A stretch of DNA of 64,000 bases, taken from positions 281,975 to 345,974 of the forward strand of contig JAPPFL010000036.1 in assembly GCA_028823855.1 (NCBI GenBank). Reading direction: 5' to 3'. The stretch comes from Albidovulum sp. (GTDB lineage: Bacteria; Pseudomonadota; Alphaproteobacteria; Rhodobacterales; Rhodobacteraceae). The position numbers and the translations under genes were made by a program. The first letter of the stretch is position 1. The number at the start of each line of letters is the position of its first letter. Shown piece by piece: positions 1 to 8,455 of this stretch. The notes under the pieces are model-generated. The model was not told the DNA's origin. It worked only from the letters and a program-made list of their open reading frames with translations, and made no database searches.

Positions 1-740
1 AAGTATTGGCGAACGATAGCTTCGCCGTGATCGAACATCGCTTCGACACATTCGTGGAATTTTTCAAGCCCGTAGCGTTCGACTACCCGCAGAAGCTCCC
101 GCTTGCCGGCCAAAACTCCCGCAACTTGGGCATTGATATCTCCCGCCACCATTTTGGGAACCCTGGTATTTGACATAATCATGCGGAAGAGCTCTTCGTC
201 CCGCTGCCCGCGCTTATAGATCTTGAGACCGGGGTAAATGGTTCCTTCTTGAAACACGTCGACGGTATCTGTCGAATAAGGCTCCTTTCCGCCAATATCG
301 AGCCAATGGCCTTTGATCGCCGTGTAGCCGACGAGGATTTCGTCATTTAGAAATACAGGCAGGATCACGGCCGCATCCTGCGGGTGCGATCCGGTTCCGT
401 ACGGATCGGTGTGCAGAAGAATGTCGCCGGGTTCGAGAGCATCGACGCCGCCTGCGCACTTTACGGCCGCTTCGACGCAAAAATTCATGGTTCCCATAAA
501 GAGAGGCAGGCTCGGCGCTTGCGCGAGCAGCCTCAAATGCACATCGTAGATCGCAGACGCAAAATCCAGAACTTCGTAAATCACGGGCGAAAAAGCCGTG
601 CGAACTAAAGTGCGCTTGATGTGATTTGCAGCGGAATTCAGCGAGTGCCTGACAACTTCGGTGGTTACGGGATCAGTATCGGCCGGTGGCGCTTCCCGCT
701 GCGACGCGGCGCGGTAGATGAATACATCCTTGCTAGGCAT
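1..740 (-). CDS. hyuB: Hydantoinase B / oxoprolinase beta subunit, N-terminal part
   Basis: Partial gene that runs off the left edge; about 246 N-terminal codons are visible. Translation of the minus strand from the ATG at 740 gives an open frame beginning MPSKDVFIYRAAS, with the HTDPYGTGSHPQD stretch that corresponds to the conserved DPY..G.H..D motif of the hydantoinase B/HyuB/oxoprolinase family. Family members form a complex with HyuA and open cyclic amides or carboxylate-containing rings with ATP. The ATG overlaps the last 8 bases of hyuA, so the two are translationally coupled. The true substrate (hydantoin, 5-oxoproline, N-methylhydantoin or other) cannot be read from the sequence. Confidence 0.88.
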   Translation of the reverse strand, partial: MPSKDVFIYRAASQREAPPADTDPVTTEVVRHSLNSAANHIKRTLVRTAFSPVIYEVLDFASAIYDVHLRLLAQAPSLPLFMGTMNFCVEAAVKCAGGVDALEPGDILLHTDPYGTGSHPQDAAVILPVFLNDEILVGYTAIKGHWLDIGGKEPYSTDTVDVFQEGTIYPGLKIYKRGQRDEELFRMIMSNTRVPKMVAGDINAQVAGVLAGKRELLRVVERYGLEKFHECVEAMFDHGEAIVRQY

Positions 741-2772
741 TGGATTCTTCCCTGGTTATGACAAGGCACCCAGTTTCGTGGACGAGAGCTGAATGGCCTC
801 CGTCAAGATATGTAGTCGATGTTTGCTCGAGAATGATCGCCGGACCCGATATCACTGCGCCTGCACCTGCCGCGCTGCGATCCAGAACTTGAAATTCTCG
901 CCAGTCATCGGATTCAAAGGACCAAGTACGTACGTTGCCGTGTTTCCTTTCGGACACGGCTCTTACTTTTTCCCTTTCCCTTTTGGGAAGCGGCGAACGG
1001 ACGGTAGCGCGCATTGAAACGATCTCGATCGCTTCCTCCATCGTGACGGAAAATGCGCGTTCGTAATCTTGTGTGAATTCATGGCGCACCTCGTCTGCGT
1101 CCCAAGTGATTTTACCTGACGCGTCGCATTCTATGGAAACCGTTAGCGAGTGCTCCTGCCCGGCATAGCGCATATCTAGGCCGACATGCCGCGAGCGAGA
1201 GATCGCGCCTCCGGCATTTTGCCGAACTTCGAGATCTTCGAACATGGAATCCAAAATATCGTTGGCCATCAAAAGATTGTCGTCCGACAACCTCATAATG
1301 CGCGTGCGCGCGGCCGCCTGAACGAGATCCGCTCCAAGAAGGCCCGACGCGGAAAAATTTCCGGCATGCGGCGGAACTACGACTCCGCGAGTGCCCAATT
1401 CCTTTGCCAATAACGTGCCGAGCATCGGACCGGCGCCTCCGAATGCGAGCAGCCAGAGTTCGCGAGGGTCCGTGCCTTGTTCTATCGTAATCTCCCGCAT
1501 CAAATTCGACATAGTCGCGGTCACGATTTTCAGGACGCCGCGCGCGGCTTCCTCCACGGAAAACCCTAGGTTCGAAGCAATAGCCTTCAAACTTCCGCTT
1601 GATAGATTCCTGTCCAAGGCGATGCCATGCGCGATTTGACCGTCTCCAAGCATTCCAAGCACATGCGCGGAGTCGGTAACCGTCGGCTCGACACCGCCTC
1701 GTCCGTACGCGGCAGGTCCCGGGTCGGCTCCGGCGCTCTGCGGGCCAACCCGCAGCAAACCGCCGGCATCGACGTAAGCAATCGATCCGCCTCCTGCTCC
1801 GATAGAGCGAACGTCCACCCACGGGGTCTGCACAGGCAGACCGACAACGCTGCCTTCGTACAGAAGCCTTGGACGACCGTCTACGATAAGGGAAGTATCG
1901 AAACTCGTTCCGCCCACATCCGCAGCCACGAAATTGCCCATTGAGAGAAGACGCGCCAATTCGCCGGTGCCTTCCGCCCCCGCGACCGGACCGGACATGA
2001 TTGTTTCGAACGGGCGCTCGGATGCTTCGCCGAAAGTGAAGGATCCGCCGCCGGAGCGCGTTACGAGCAAGTTGCCTTTAAACCCGGCATTCTTCAGCCC
2101 CGAGCCTAATTCGCCAAGGTAACGGGTCATGCGCGGGCGAACAAAGGCATCGATGATCGTAGTCGTCGTGCGTTCATATTCCCGATACTCGCCGGAAACT
2201 TGGTGCGACAGGGATATCGACCCTTCGAATCCCGCCTCTCGCAGCAAATTCATTGCTTTAATTTCATGCGACGGATTGGCGAAGGAATTGAGGAAGGCTA
2301 TCGCAATGGTATCGACATTCTCCGCTACAAAGACTTCGTGCGCTGCGCGCACGTCTTCGCTTTGCAGTGGTTGGTGGACCACCCCGTCTGCGCGAACGCG
2401 TTCCAAAATAGGCATGCGAAGCCGGCGCGGAACAAGAGGAGGATTTGGAGCCCAAAAGAGATTGTACATCTCATCTCGGTCGCCCCTGCGAATTTCAAGA
2501 ATATCGCGAAATCCGGCCGTGCAAAGAAGTCCAACTTTTGCTCCGACGCGCTGAAGCAGTGAATTTAATCCGACGGTAGTACCGTGAAGAAAATATTCCG
2601 ATGCTCCGACTTCTTCCTGTGAAAGGGCTTCGGAGACAGCATTTAGGGCGCCGTTCTCGGGGTTCGCGGGCGTGGTTGGAACTTTTGTGACCCGCGTTGT
2701 TGCAGACTCGTCGTCGTAAAACACAAGGTCGGTAAAAGTGCCGCCGACATCGACGGCGATTCGCGAAACCAT
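733..2772 (-). CDS. hyuA: Hydantoinase A / oxoprolinase ATP-binding subunit
   Basis: A 679-residue protein starting MVSRIAVDVGGTFTDLV, the phosphate-binding motif of the ASKHA-fold hydantoinase A family. It also has the internal AADVGGTSFD (second phosphate loop) and the GAGGGSIA and GGAGP motifs. Length fits the family (about 680-720). It would supply the ATP-dependent activation for ring opening together with HyuB, whose start overlaps this gene's stop. No good ribosome-binding site precedes the ATG, but a short open frame with a strong one ends six bases upstream, so translation may be coupled to it. A decayed DapA-family gene lies upstream in the opposite direction; lyase-family partners of this kind occur in small catabolic clusters. 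Confidence 0.9.
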   Translation of the reverse strand: MVSRIAVDVGGTFTDLVFYDDESATTRVTKVPTTPANPENGALNAVSEALSQEEVGASEYFLHGTTVGLNSLLQRVGAKVGLLCTAGFRDILEIRRGDRDEMYNLFWAPNPPLVPRRLRMPILERVRADGVVHQPLQSEDVRAAHEVFVAENVDTIAIAFLNSFANPSHEIKAMNLLREAGFEGSISLSHQVSGEYREYERTTTTIIDAFVRPRMTRYLGELGSGLKNAGFKGNLLVTRSGGGSFTFGEASERPFETIMSGPVAGAEGTGELARLLSMGNFVAADVGGTSFDTSLIVDGRPRLLYEGSVVGLPVQTPWVDVRSIGAGGGSIAYVDAGGLLRVGPQSAGADPGPAAYGRGGVEPTVTDSAHVLGMLGDGQIAHGIALDRNLSSGSLKAIASNLGFSVEEAARGVLKIVTATMSNLMREITIEQGTDPRELWLLAFGGAGPMLGTLLAKELGTRGVVVPPHAGNFSASGLLGADLVQAAARTRIMRLSDDNLLMANDILDSMFEDLEVRQNAGGAISRSRHVGLDMRYAGQEHSLTVSIECDASGKITWDADEVRHEFTQDYERAFSVTMEEAIEIVSMRATVRSPLPKREREKVRAVSERKHGNVRTWSFESDDWREFQVLDRSAAGAGAVISGPAIILEQTSTTYLDGGHSALVHETGCLVITREESNA

Positions 2773-2778
2773 GACGAA

Positions 2779-2835
2779 CTACGCTCTTGCAAGCGCCTTC
2801 GACGGCGCGTTGATCAGTTGTAACGAAAATTGCAT
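2779..2835 (-). CDS. Possible 18-codon leader ORF upstream of hyuA
   Basis: The minus strand carries a GGGGAGG ribosome-binding site seven bases before an ATG, followed by 18 codons (MQFSLQLINAPSKALARA) and TAG. The hyuA ATG starts six bases after that stop, while hyuA itself has no visible ribosome-binding site. The arrangement would let terminating ribosomes reinitiate on hyuA. It may equally be a chance ORF or a remnant of a deleted gene. I know no family for the peptide. Confidence 0.35.
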   Translation of the reverse strand: MQFSLQLINAPSKALARA

Positions 2836-3804
2836 TTTCAACCTCCCCAGGTTTTTCCTGCATAAATTTTGGCAACAGCAGCAAAAATTAAAATAGCGAA
2901 AAAAAGTCGCCAATCGATTTTTGGAACCATGTCGAATGGAACAATTTAATGCGCAGCTTAATCATTGCCAATTAAGTATGCAAACTGCCATTTTCCGCAA
3001 TTGCGCGATTTGCGGAAAATTGAGATATGCTAGAAGAAGCCCGTTCATTCCTTGAATTTTTATTGTCTGCAAGCCTATGAATATTATTGCCTATTTTTAG
3101 TTGCTATCAATATACGCAATTGACTAGAGACCGGAATGACAACAAATCCTGACGACGAATATCCTCCCGCGTATAGCCATCCCCCGAATCTCAAACATGA
3201 ATCCGAATCCGTTGGGTCTTCGGGGGATGAGCATGGCGACGGGCTCGGTTGACACCCGGATGCTCTCGATTTGCTTGCGGACTGCGTCAGTGAGGAAGCG
3301 ATTGGAAGTGTTCCTTTCCTAGGCAACCGAAGGGTTGCAATAAATCTTATGGTTGCTTGGATTGAACCTACTTGCAGGTCGGATGTCAGCATTTCCGTTG
3401 CCTACTCGGACTCGTCAAACGACTTTGGTCAAATCGGCTGTTGGAGTCGGCTCAAACTCGGACTCAGCACCTGTACCGGCCACAACTAACATTCAATTCC
3501 GCGTCCTGGCGAATCGGCGGCCAGGCAGCTTGGATCAATTCGGCCGATGCGAAATGTTCGGCATCCGCAGCCGTCACGACCAGCTATTTGTCGGCCACTA
3601 GCCCGCGGTCTTTCAACGGCCCGTTCTTTTTTAGGTCTCCCGGTCTTCCGTTTTTCCACTGCTTCTCGCGCGATGTTCGACCAGTTAAGCCTTTTGCAGC
3701 CCTGCCAGACCTTCCTGGCACCCTGGAGCGGTTGTCGCTTGGCGGGGCGGACGCCGACGAAGCGGCCGCCGGAGACAATTAGGAATCAGCCAATAAGAAA
3801 AAGC
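2836..3804. other. Gene-free stretch
   Basis: About 970 bases between hyuA and the DapA-family relic. Several short open frames exist on both strands, but none has a recognisable motif, consistent ribosome-binding site or codon pattern. The first 150 bases should hold the hyuA promoter. The rest is probably decayed sequence. Confidence 0.5.
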
Positions 3805-4561
3805 GGATTGAATGTCGTCGGTGCCTACGGCTCGGGACCAGTCATGTTTCTATTTCAGCGCATGCAGGTGATCGACATGATTACCGAGCGCGTTGACGGC
3901 AGGATCCCGATTGTTGCGCACGCAGGCGACTCTGATACCATTACGGCGATTAAGATGGCCAAATATGCCGAGGAACGCAGGGTAAGCGCGATCGCGTCGC
4001 TTACTCCGTATTACTATCTCCACGGTCGCGCCGAAATTGACGCGCATTTCCACCGACTGATTGATGCGGTGAACTCTCCAGTCCACCTCTACAAAAACCC
4101 GAAATACACGAACTACTGCGTGACTTCTGAACAAGTCCGCGCGCTAGCTGAACATGGGTTGAAAGGAGTGAAGGACAGTTCAACCAGCATACAGCTCATT
4201 TACGACCTAGTTTCGGCGACCGCCGAATTTGAGGATTTCGACGTCCTCGTCGGCTCGCAGACGATTTGACTGCCGGCGCTTGTCGGAGGCGGCAAAGGAC
4301 GTGTCACAGGTTTGTCGAACCTCAATCCGAAGGCCGTGAACGGAATTTTTGACGCCGCGAGCAAGGGAGACTTTAACGTCGCGCATAAGTTTGCAACGTG
4401 AAGCTGACCAGTTGCGAAAGGTGACTGGAGCGGGCATCCCGGTGCCCTTCTAGCACGCCGCGCTACGTTCGCGCGGAATCGACATCGGCAACCCGAAACT
4501 ACCGATGCTCCCGAAATCTGCGGACGAGGAAGCAGCAATCGCCCAGGCTCTCGTGCAGTAA
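3805..4561 (+). pseudogene. Dihydrodipicolinate synthase / N-acetylneuraminate lyase family, decayed
   Basis: Readable in one frame from about 3805 as a DapA-family TIM barrel. The order is NVVGAYGSGP, then RIPIVAHAGDSDTITAIKMA, then SLTPYYY, then PVHLYKNP (position of the conserved tyrosine) and GLKGVKDSS with the Schiff-base lysine. An in-frame TGA at 4267-4269 interrupts the barrel. The same frame continues with LPALVGGGKGRVTGLSNLNP, a second stop after NVAHKFAT, and the C-terminal tail (GIDIGNPKLPMLPKSADEEA) after a third stop. About 40 N-terminal residues, including the usual start, are missing. Such lyases often sit with catabolic clusters, so it may once have worked with hyuAB. Calling it dead rests on three stops plus the lost N-terminus. 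Confidence 0.82.
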
Positions 4562-5751
4562 AAGCACTTCGAATGAGTCGCCGAGTAGGCGGAGCATCGC
4601 CGAGACCCGCCACTCGTAGGGCCTAGCGTGAGGGACTACGGTATTCGGTTTCTCGCCCGGCAGGTTCGGTCAAGGAGCGTGACCGGAGCCGCATGATCGT
4701 AGCGTGAGGCGCGGGATGTCGCTTGAGACACTCTTTCGCCCGGTCCCAAGGAGTACGCCAGAGTCGGTTTCGCTCGCAAGCCGCCCGTGCCGGATACGGT
4801 CCGCTTCGTAGCGGAACCAAGAAGTACGATTGCCATCGCCGGTCAGACCAAATCAGGTGGAGTGGCAACGGATCATCTTCGCAATGTAGCCCTACTGCAC
4901 CTTAGTCGGCGGTTGCCGGAGTTGTTTGCACAAATTAAGCACCGAATCCGGGGCGGGCGAAGCGGCTTTTCGCCGTCATTTGCCGAACGACGTTCGTTCA
5001 CTTTTTCAACCGTACGCTGAAATGGGTGAAGCCGAGGAAACCAATCGTCGTGGCCGAAGCCGTCTAGCGGCGCTCGCAGGGGCGTTGCCGGTAGAAGTCC
5101 GCAAAATTCGTCCTTGACTCGTAAAGCGCGAGGCAATTGCGATCGCCACGCTTGCTTCGCGCATCGAGCGGTTTCCGGCCACTCTACCGGTATACGAGAG
5201 CGACGACAAGTCAAGTAGCGGTCAATCGCACTCCTCCGCCCTCTCAGAACCGAAATTGAACTTATTGATTCATGCGATTCCTAACCCTTCGACTCCGGTC
5301 GGATGCCGAATTGCGGCAGGACCTATTGAAGCGAGGGAAGACCGATAGGATCGACGCCAAGCGGATGGTTCGCGCCTCACGGCAGATGCTCGCATTCCTT
5401 TCGCTAGCAATTCGTTTTCGATCCCGCACAATGACGCTCCAGGAAGACGGTTCCGCCCGGAGGCTTGCCGAAATTGCGCGCCTGCGCCTCGGACGGCAGG
5501 ACCAGACGCAGCGCCCGGACCCTAGCAATGATCAAGGCGACACTTTCGGGCTGTCCGGAAGACTCGGTCCTCGCTTCGAGCGCGGCAAAGCGGTCGCAGC
5601 CCGCGGCGTCGAACCGCCTGTTCGCCAGCTTTTCGGAATTCAGATGACGCTATGAGGCTTGCATCGAAATCAGCTCCGAGCCACGGGAAAGAAGCCGCAA
5701 ATGAGATAGCGCCAAGAAATTTCCAAGCGAGGCGTGCCGGGTACCGAATCG
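4562..5751. other. Gene-free, probably eroded stretch
   Basis: About 1190 bases with only short overlapping frames on both strands. One weak hint is GKTDRIDAKRM in a plus-strand frame near 5335-5370, which resembles the KTDRIDA motif of IS110-family transposases, but nothing around it confirms that. No intact gene is supported. Confidence 0.5.
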
Positions 5752-6342
5752 CTAAAGGAATCGGCAAGCATTTTCCAATGGCGGACGTGCAGCGCGCTCG
5801 GGAATGCCGACGCCAGTACCGAATCCCAAATTCATCAGAAAATTCGATCGCCAGGTCGAGTCGGCGAAAAAGCTGGCATCGACCACGCTATTTTTGAACC
5901 CGGACATAGGGCCGCAATCCAGTCCGTATGCTCTTGCCGACACCAAAAAATATGCCGCCTGGAGAGTGGCGTTCCTAAGTGCGATTTTTTCAAGAGGGTA
6001 TTCCGGCAGTGAGGCGTAAAATGAAGGGTAGTCCAAGTGCGGCGCCAGAGTCGGCAGCATTTCATAGAATTCCATGTCGTATGCAAAAATCGCCGTCGCC
6101 GGAGCGGCTCTGGTTTTGTCCACGTTCCCCGGGTTCAGCGCGGGAATCAATCGCTCCTTCGCTTCCTTCGAGCGGACGAAAACTATGCGCATTGGACAGG
6201 AATTCGATGCTGTTGGCCCGAACTTCGCAGTATCGTAAATCTTCGCAAGCAATTTGTCGGAAACTGGCTTGTCGGAAAAAAATTTGTGCGTGCGCGCTTC
6301 CAGGAATAGCAGATCCAGAATTTCCCTTTCCACATTTGGCAT
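5752..6342 (-). CDS. Nitroreductase-family protein, RutE/HadB-like (malonic semialdehyde reductase type)
   Basis: A 196-residue protein of the FMN-dependent nitroreductase fold. It carries the pattern of the RutE/malonic-semialdehyde-reductase branch: EARTHKFFSDKPVSD near residue 15, KFGPTASNSCPMR near 46, ALNPGNVDKTRAAPATAIFAYD near 70, RNATLQAAYFLVSARAYGLDCGPMSGF near 120, and NLGFGTG near the C-terminus. Length matches RutE (196 in Escherichia coli). RutE reduces 3-oxopropanoate to 3-hydroxypropanoate in pyrimidine breakdown, but no other rut gene is present, so the substrate here is open. It stands alone on the minus strand, with about 250 bases to hmgA. Confidence 0.85.
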   Translation of the reverse strand: MPNVEREILDLLFLEARTHKFFSDKPVSDKLLAKIYDTAKFGPTASNSCPMRIVFVRSKEAKERLIPALNPGNVDKTRAAPATAIFAYDMEFYEMLPTLAPHLDYPSFYASLPEYPLEKIALRNATLQAAYFLVSARAYGLDCGPMSGFKNSVVDASFFADSTWRSNFLMNLGFGTGVGIPERAARPPLENACRFL

Positions 6343-6593
6343 TGATTGAATTACGCTCCCTTGTATTTGTCCATTTGGAAATGGCTTTCGCCTGCGCGGT
6401 CTAACGGAGAGCCTGGAGAATTCCCCTTTCGAAATAAATCGCGCTCAGGTCAGCCAAGCATTCCATTCAACGGATTCAGAAAGCAAGCTCGATTCGTTGC
6501 TCGCGAGTAAGTGAATCCATCGGAGAAGAGAAGGAAATTTCAATCGTCAACGATTCATACTGTAGTTCGAAGAACACAAGCATTCGCGTTTCG

Positions 6594-7946
6594 CTAGGTT
6601 GAATTTGATTTGAACATCCGCTTTAGATCCCTCCAGCAATCAGGATAGCGGGTATCGACGAACGAAAGATTTGAGGCGAAAGTCGTGGGATCCTGCGGGT
6701 AGCGGGTTTCAAACATAAACGCCATGGTGCCCGCAAGTTTTTCCGGTTCAAGCACTTTGTTGCTCGCCTTCTCGAAGGCTTCGGAGTCGGGTCCGTGCGG
6801 AACAAGCGCGTTATGCAGGCTCATGCCGCCCGGAACGAAGCCACCGGGCTTCGCATCGTAGACGCCGTAAATGAGTCCCATGAATTCGCTCATTACGTTC
6901 ATGTGGTACCAGGGCGGCCGGAAGCTGTCTTCCATTACCAGCCATCGGTCCGGAAAAATCACGAAATCGACATTTGCCGTTCCGGGCGTTTCGGATGCGG
7001 ATGTCAATACAGTGAAAATGGACGGGTCGGGGTGGTCGAACAGTATGGCGCCGACAGGCGCAAACCGCCGCAAATCATACTTGCAGGGAGCGTAATTGCC
7101 GTGCCACGCGACGACATCCAGCGGAGAATGATCGAGCTTGGTCCTGTAGATTCGTCCATTGGTCTTGCAAAATAGTTCGTGCTCTCTCTCGCAATCTTCG
7201 TAAGCTGCAACGGGATAGAGGAAATCTCTGGCGTTTGCCAAGCAGTTGGCGCCAATCGGTCCGCGCTCCGGTAGCGTAAGTTGCATTCCATAGTTTTCGC
7301 AAACAAAGCCTCGTGCCGGGCCGTCGATCAAATCCACGCGGAACCTGACTCCTTTCGGTATGATGACGATCTCGCCCGGTTCGGCAATAATGATACCGAA
7401 TTCTGTTACGAATTTTAATTTGCTCCGCTGCGGAATCATGAGCATTTCGCCATCGCTGTTCTGGAAGCACTTCTTGCCCATCGAAGCATTGATTGAATAA
7501 ACGTGACTTGCCATGCCCGCCTGCATTGCGGCGTCGCCGCAAGTGGTCATGGTGGCTAGGCCTGACAGAAAGTCAATTTTGCCTTCTTCCGGAAGCGGAA
7601 CCGGCTGCCAGCGCAATTGCATGGAAGGGAGACTGCTTTCCCGTGCCGGCGCCGTGCGAATCGCCCCCGTTTCGACTTCTTGGTAGCCGGTGCCGTGTCT
7701 AACGGACGGCAATATCCGATATAGCCAGGATCGCTTGTTGCTGGCTCGCGGCGCAGTGAATGCCGTTCCGCTCAATTGCTCGGCATATAGGCCAAGCGGG
7801 TGCCTTTGTGGCGAATTCCGTCCAATAGGAAGCGCACCTTCTTCCGCTTGAGTGGAATGCGTATTGCCGAAGCCCGGAATGTATCCGTAATCGGGGTTTG
7901 CATCCTTTATGGGCCCACCCCTTAAAATATGTTCCTGAATGTTCAT
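6594..7946 (-). CDS. hmgA: Homogentisate 1,2-dioxygenase
   Basis: Cleaves the ring of homogentisate to maleylacetoacetate in tyrosine and phenylalanine degradation; iron(II) enzyme of the cupin fold. The product (450 residues from this start) has the family opening YIPGFGNTHSTQAEEGALP. Its C-terminal metal region has the iron ligands in WYHMNVMSEFMGLIYG (His and Glu) and SLHNALVPHGPD (His). I prefer the ATG at 7946 because GAGG sits six bases upstream; an in-frame ATG four codons earlier has no such site. The maleylacetoacetate isomerase and fumarylacetoacetase genes are not in the window. phhB at 52 kb is the only other visible aromatic amino acid gene. Confidence 0.97.
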   Translation of the reverse strand: MNIQEHILRGGPIKDANPDYGYIPGFGNTHSTQAEEGALPIGRNSPQRHPLGLYAEQLSGTAFTAPRASNKRSWLYRILPSVRHGTGYQEVETGAIRTAPARESSLPSMQLRWQPVPLPEEGKIDFLSGLATMTTCGDAAMQAGMASHVYSINASMGKKCFQNSDGEMLMIPQRSKLKFVTEFGIIIAEPGEIVIIPKGVRFRVDLIDGPARGFVCENYGMQLTLPERGPIGANCLANARDFLYPVAAYEDCEREHELFCKTNGRIYRTKLDHSPLDVVAWHGNYAPCKYDLRRFAPVGAILFDHPDPSIFTVLTSASETPGTANVDFVIFPDRWLVMEDSFRPPWYHMNVMSEFMGLIYGVYDAKPGGFVPGGMSLHNALVPHGPDSEAFEKASNKVLEPEKLAGTMAFMFETRYPQDPTTFASNLSFVDTRYPDCWRDLKRMFKSNST

Positions 7947-8455
7947 CTTAGGCCTCATTGAATTGCGGAAAGATATTCTTTCGACTTTGCCATAAACGGA
8001 GCGCAGAATGCCGCGCCGCCGAGGATTCCTAGTAAGTTTAAGGCACTCATGTTCGCCCGTTAATGATGTCGAAAACTTCTGGTAAGGCGATGCGTGTTCC
8101 TAGTTTGGCGGCGCGGATTCGAAATTGACAAATCTGTCATCGTAGCAACTCCGGGTACGATCTTCGCACGCAATTTCCAGATTTCCAAGGCTCGGTTGCA
8201 AGCCGATTTCATAGATTTCATTCTAGTGGAAATTAAATGACAAATCTTGGATGGAAAATGCGAAGCGCGCCTGCAAAGAAATATGCTTGGCAGAATATTT
8301 CGGAAAGCGGCTTTGTTGTTCGAATCTGCCGATTTCCGAGCAATTTCATACGATAGGCTCGCTGTGACAGAACTCTCGTCGACGGCATGGAATTTCCTCC
8401 TGCGTCCGCGATAGTGATAGTGTATGTACTTGGCGTGAATTGCGAAGCGCGTGGA
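7947..8455. other. Divergent intergenic region between hmgA and the RND operon
   Basis: About 500 bases. A TTGACA at 8125-8130 sits inside a short inverted repeat, TGACA-N4-TGTCA (8126-8139), but no matching -10 box follows at a normal distance. Both flanking promoters must lie here. An in-frame ATG for the exporter at 8387 falls in this stretch. Confidence 0.4.

Noticed and set aside
1112..1822. 236-codon frame on the minus strand inside hyuA
   Set aside because: Shadow of hyuA in another frame; arginine-rich, low-complexity composition typical of an overlapping frame.
3590..3645. Terminator-like GC stretch followed by TTTTTT
   Set aside because: The GC segments do not pair into a continuous stem.
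5335..5400. GKTDRIDAKRM, resembling the IS110-family KTDRIDA motif
   Set aside because: Only one short motif; nothing before or after it, in any frame, continues as an IS110 transposase.
8125..8139. TTGACA within TGACA-N4-TGTCA upstream of the RND operon
   Set aside because: No -10 element at an acceptable distance, and the repeat is too short to call an operator.
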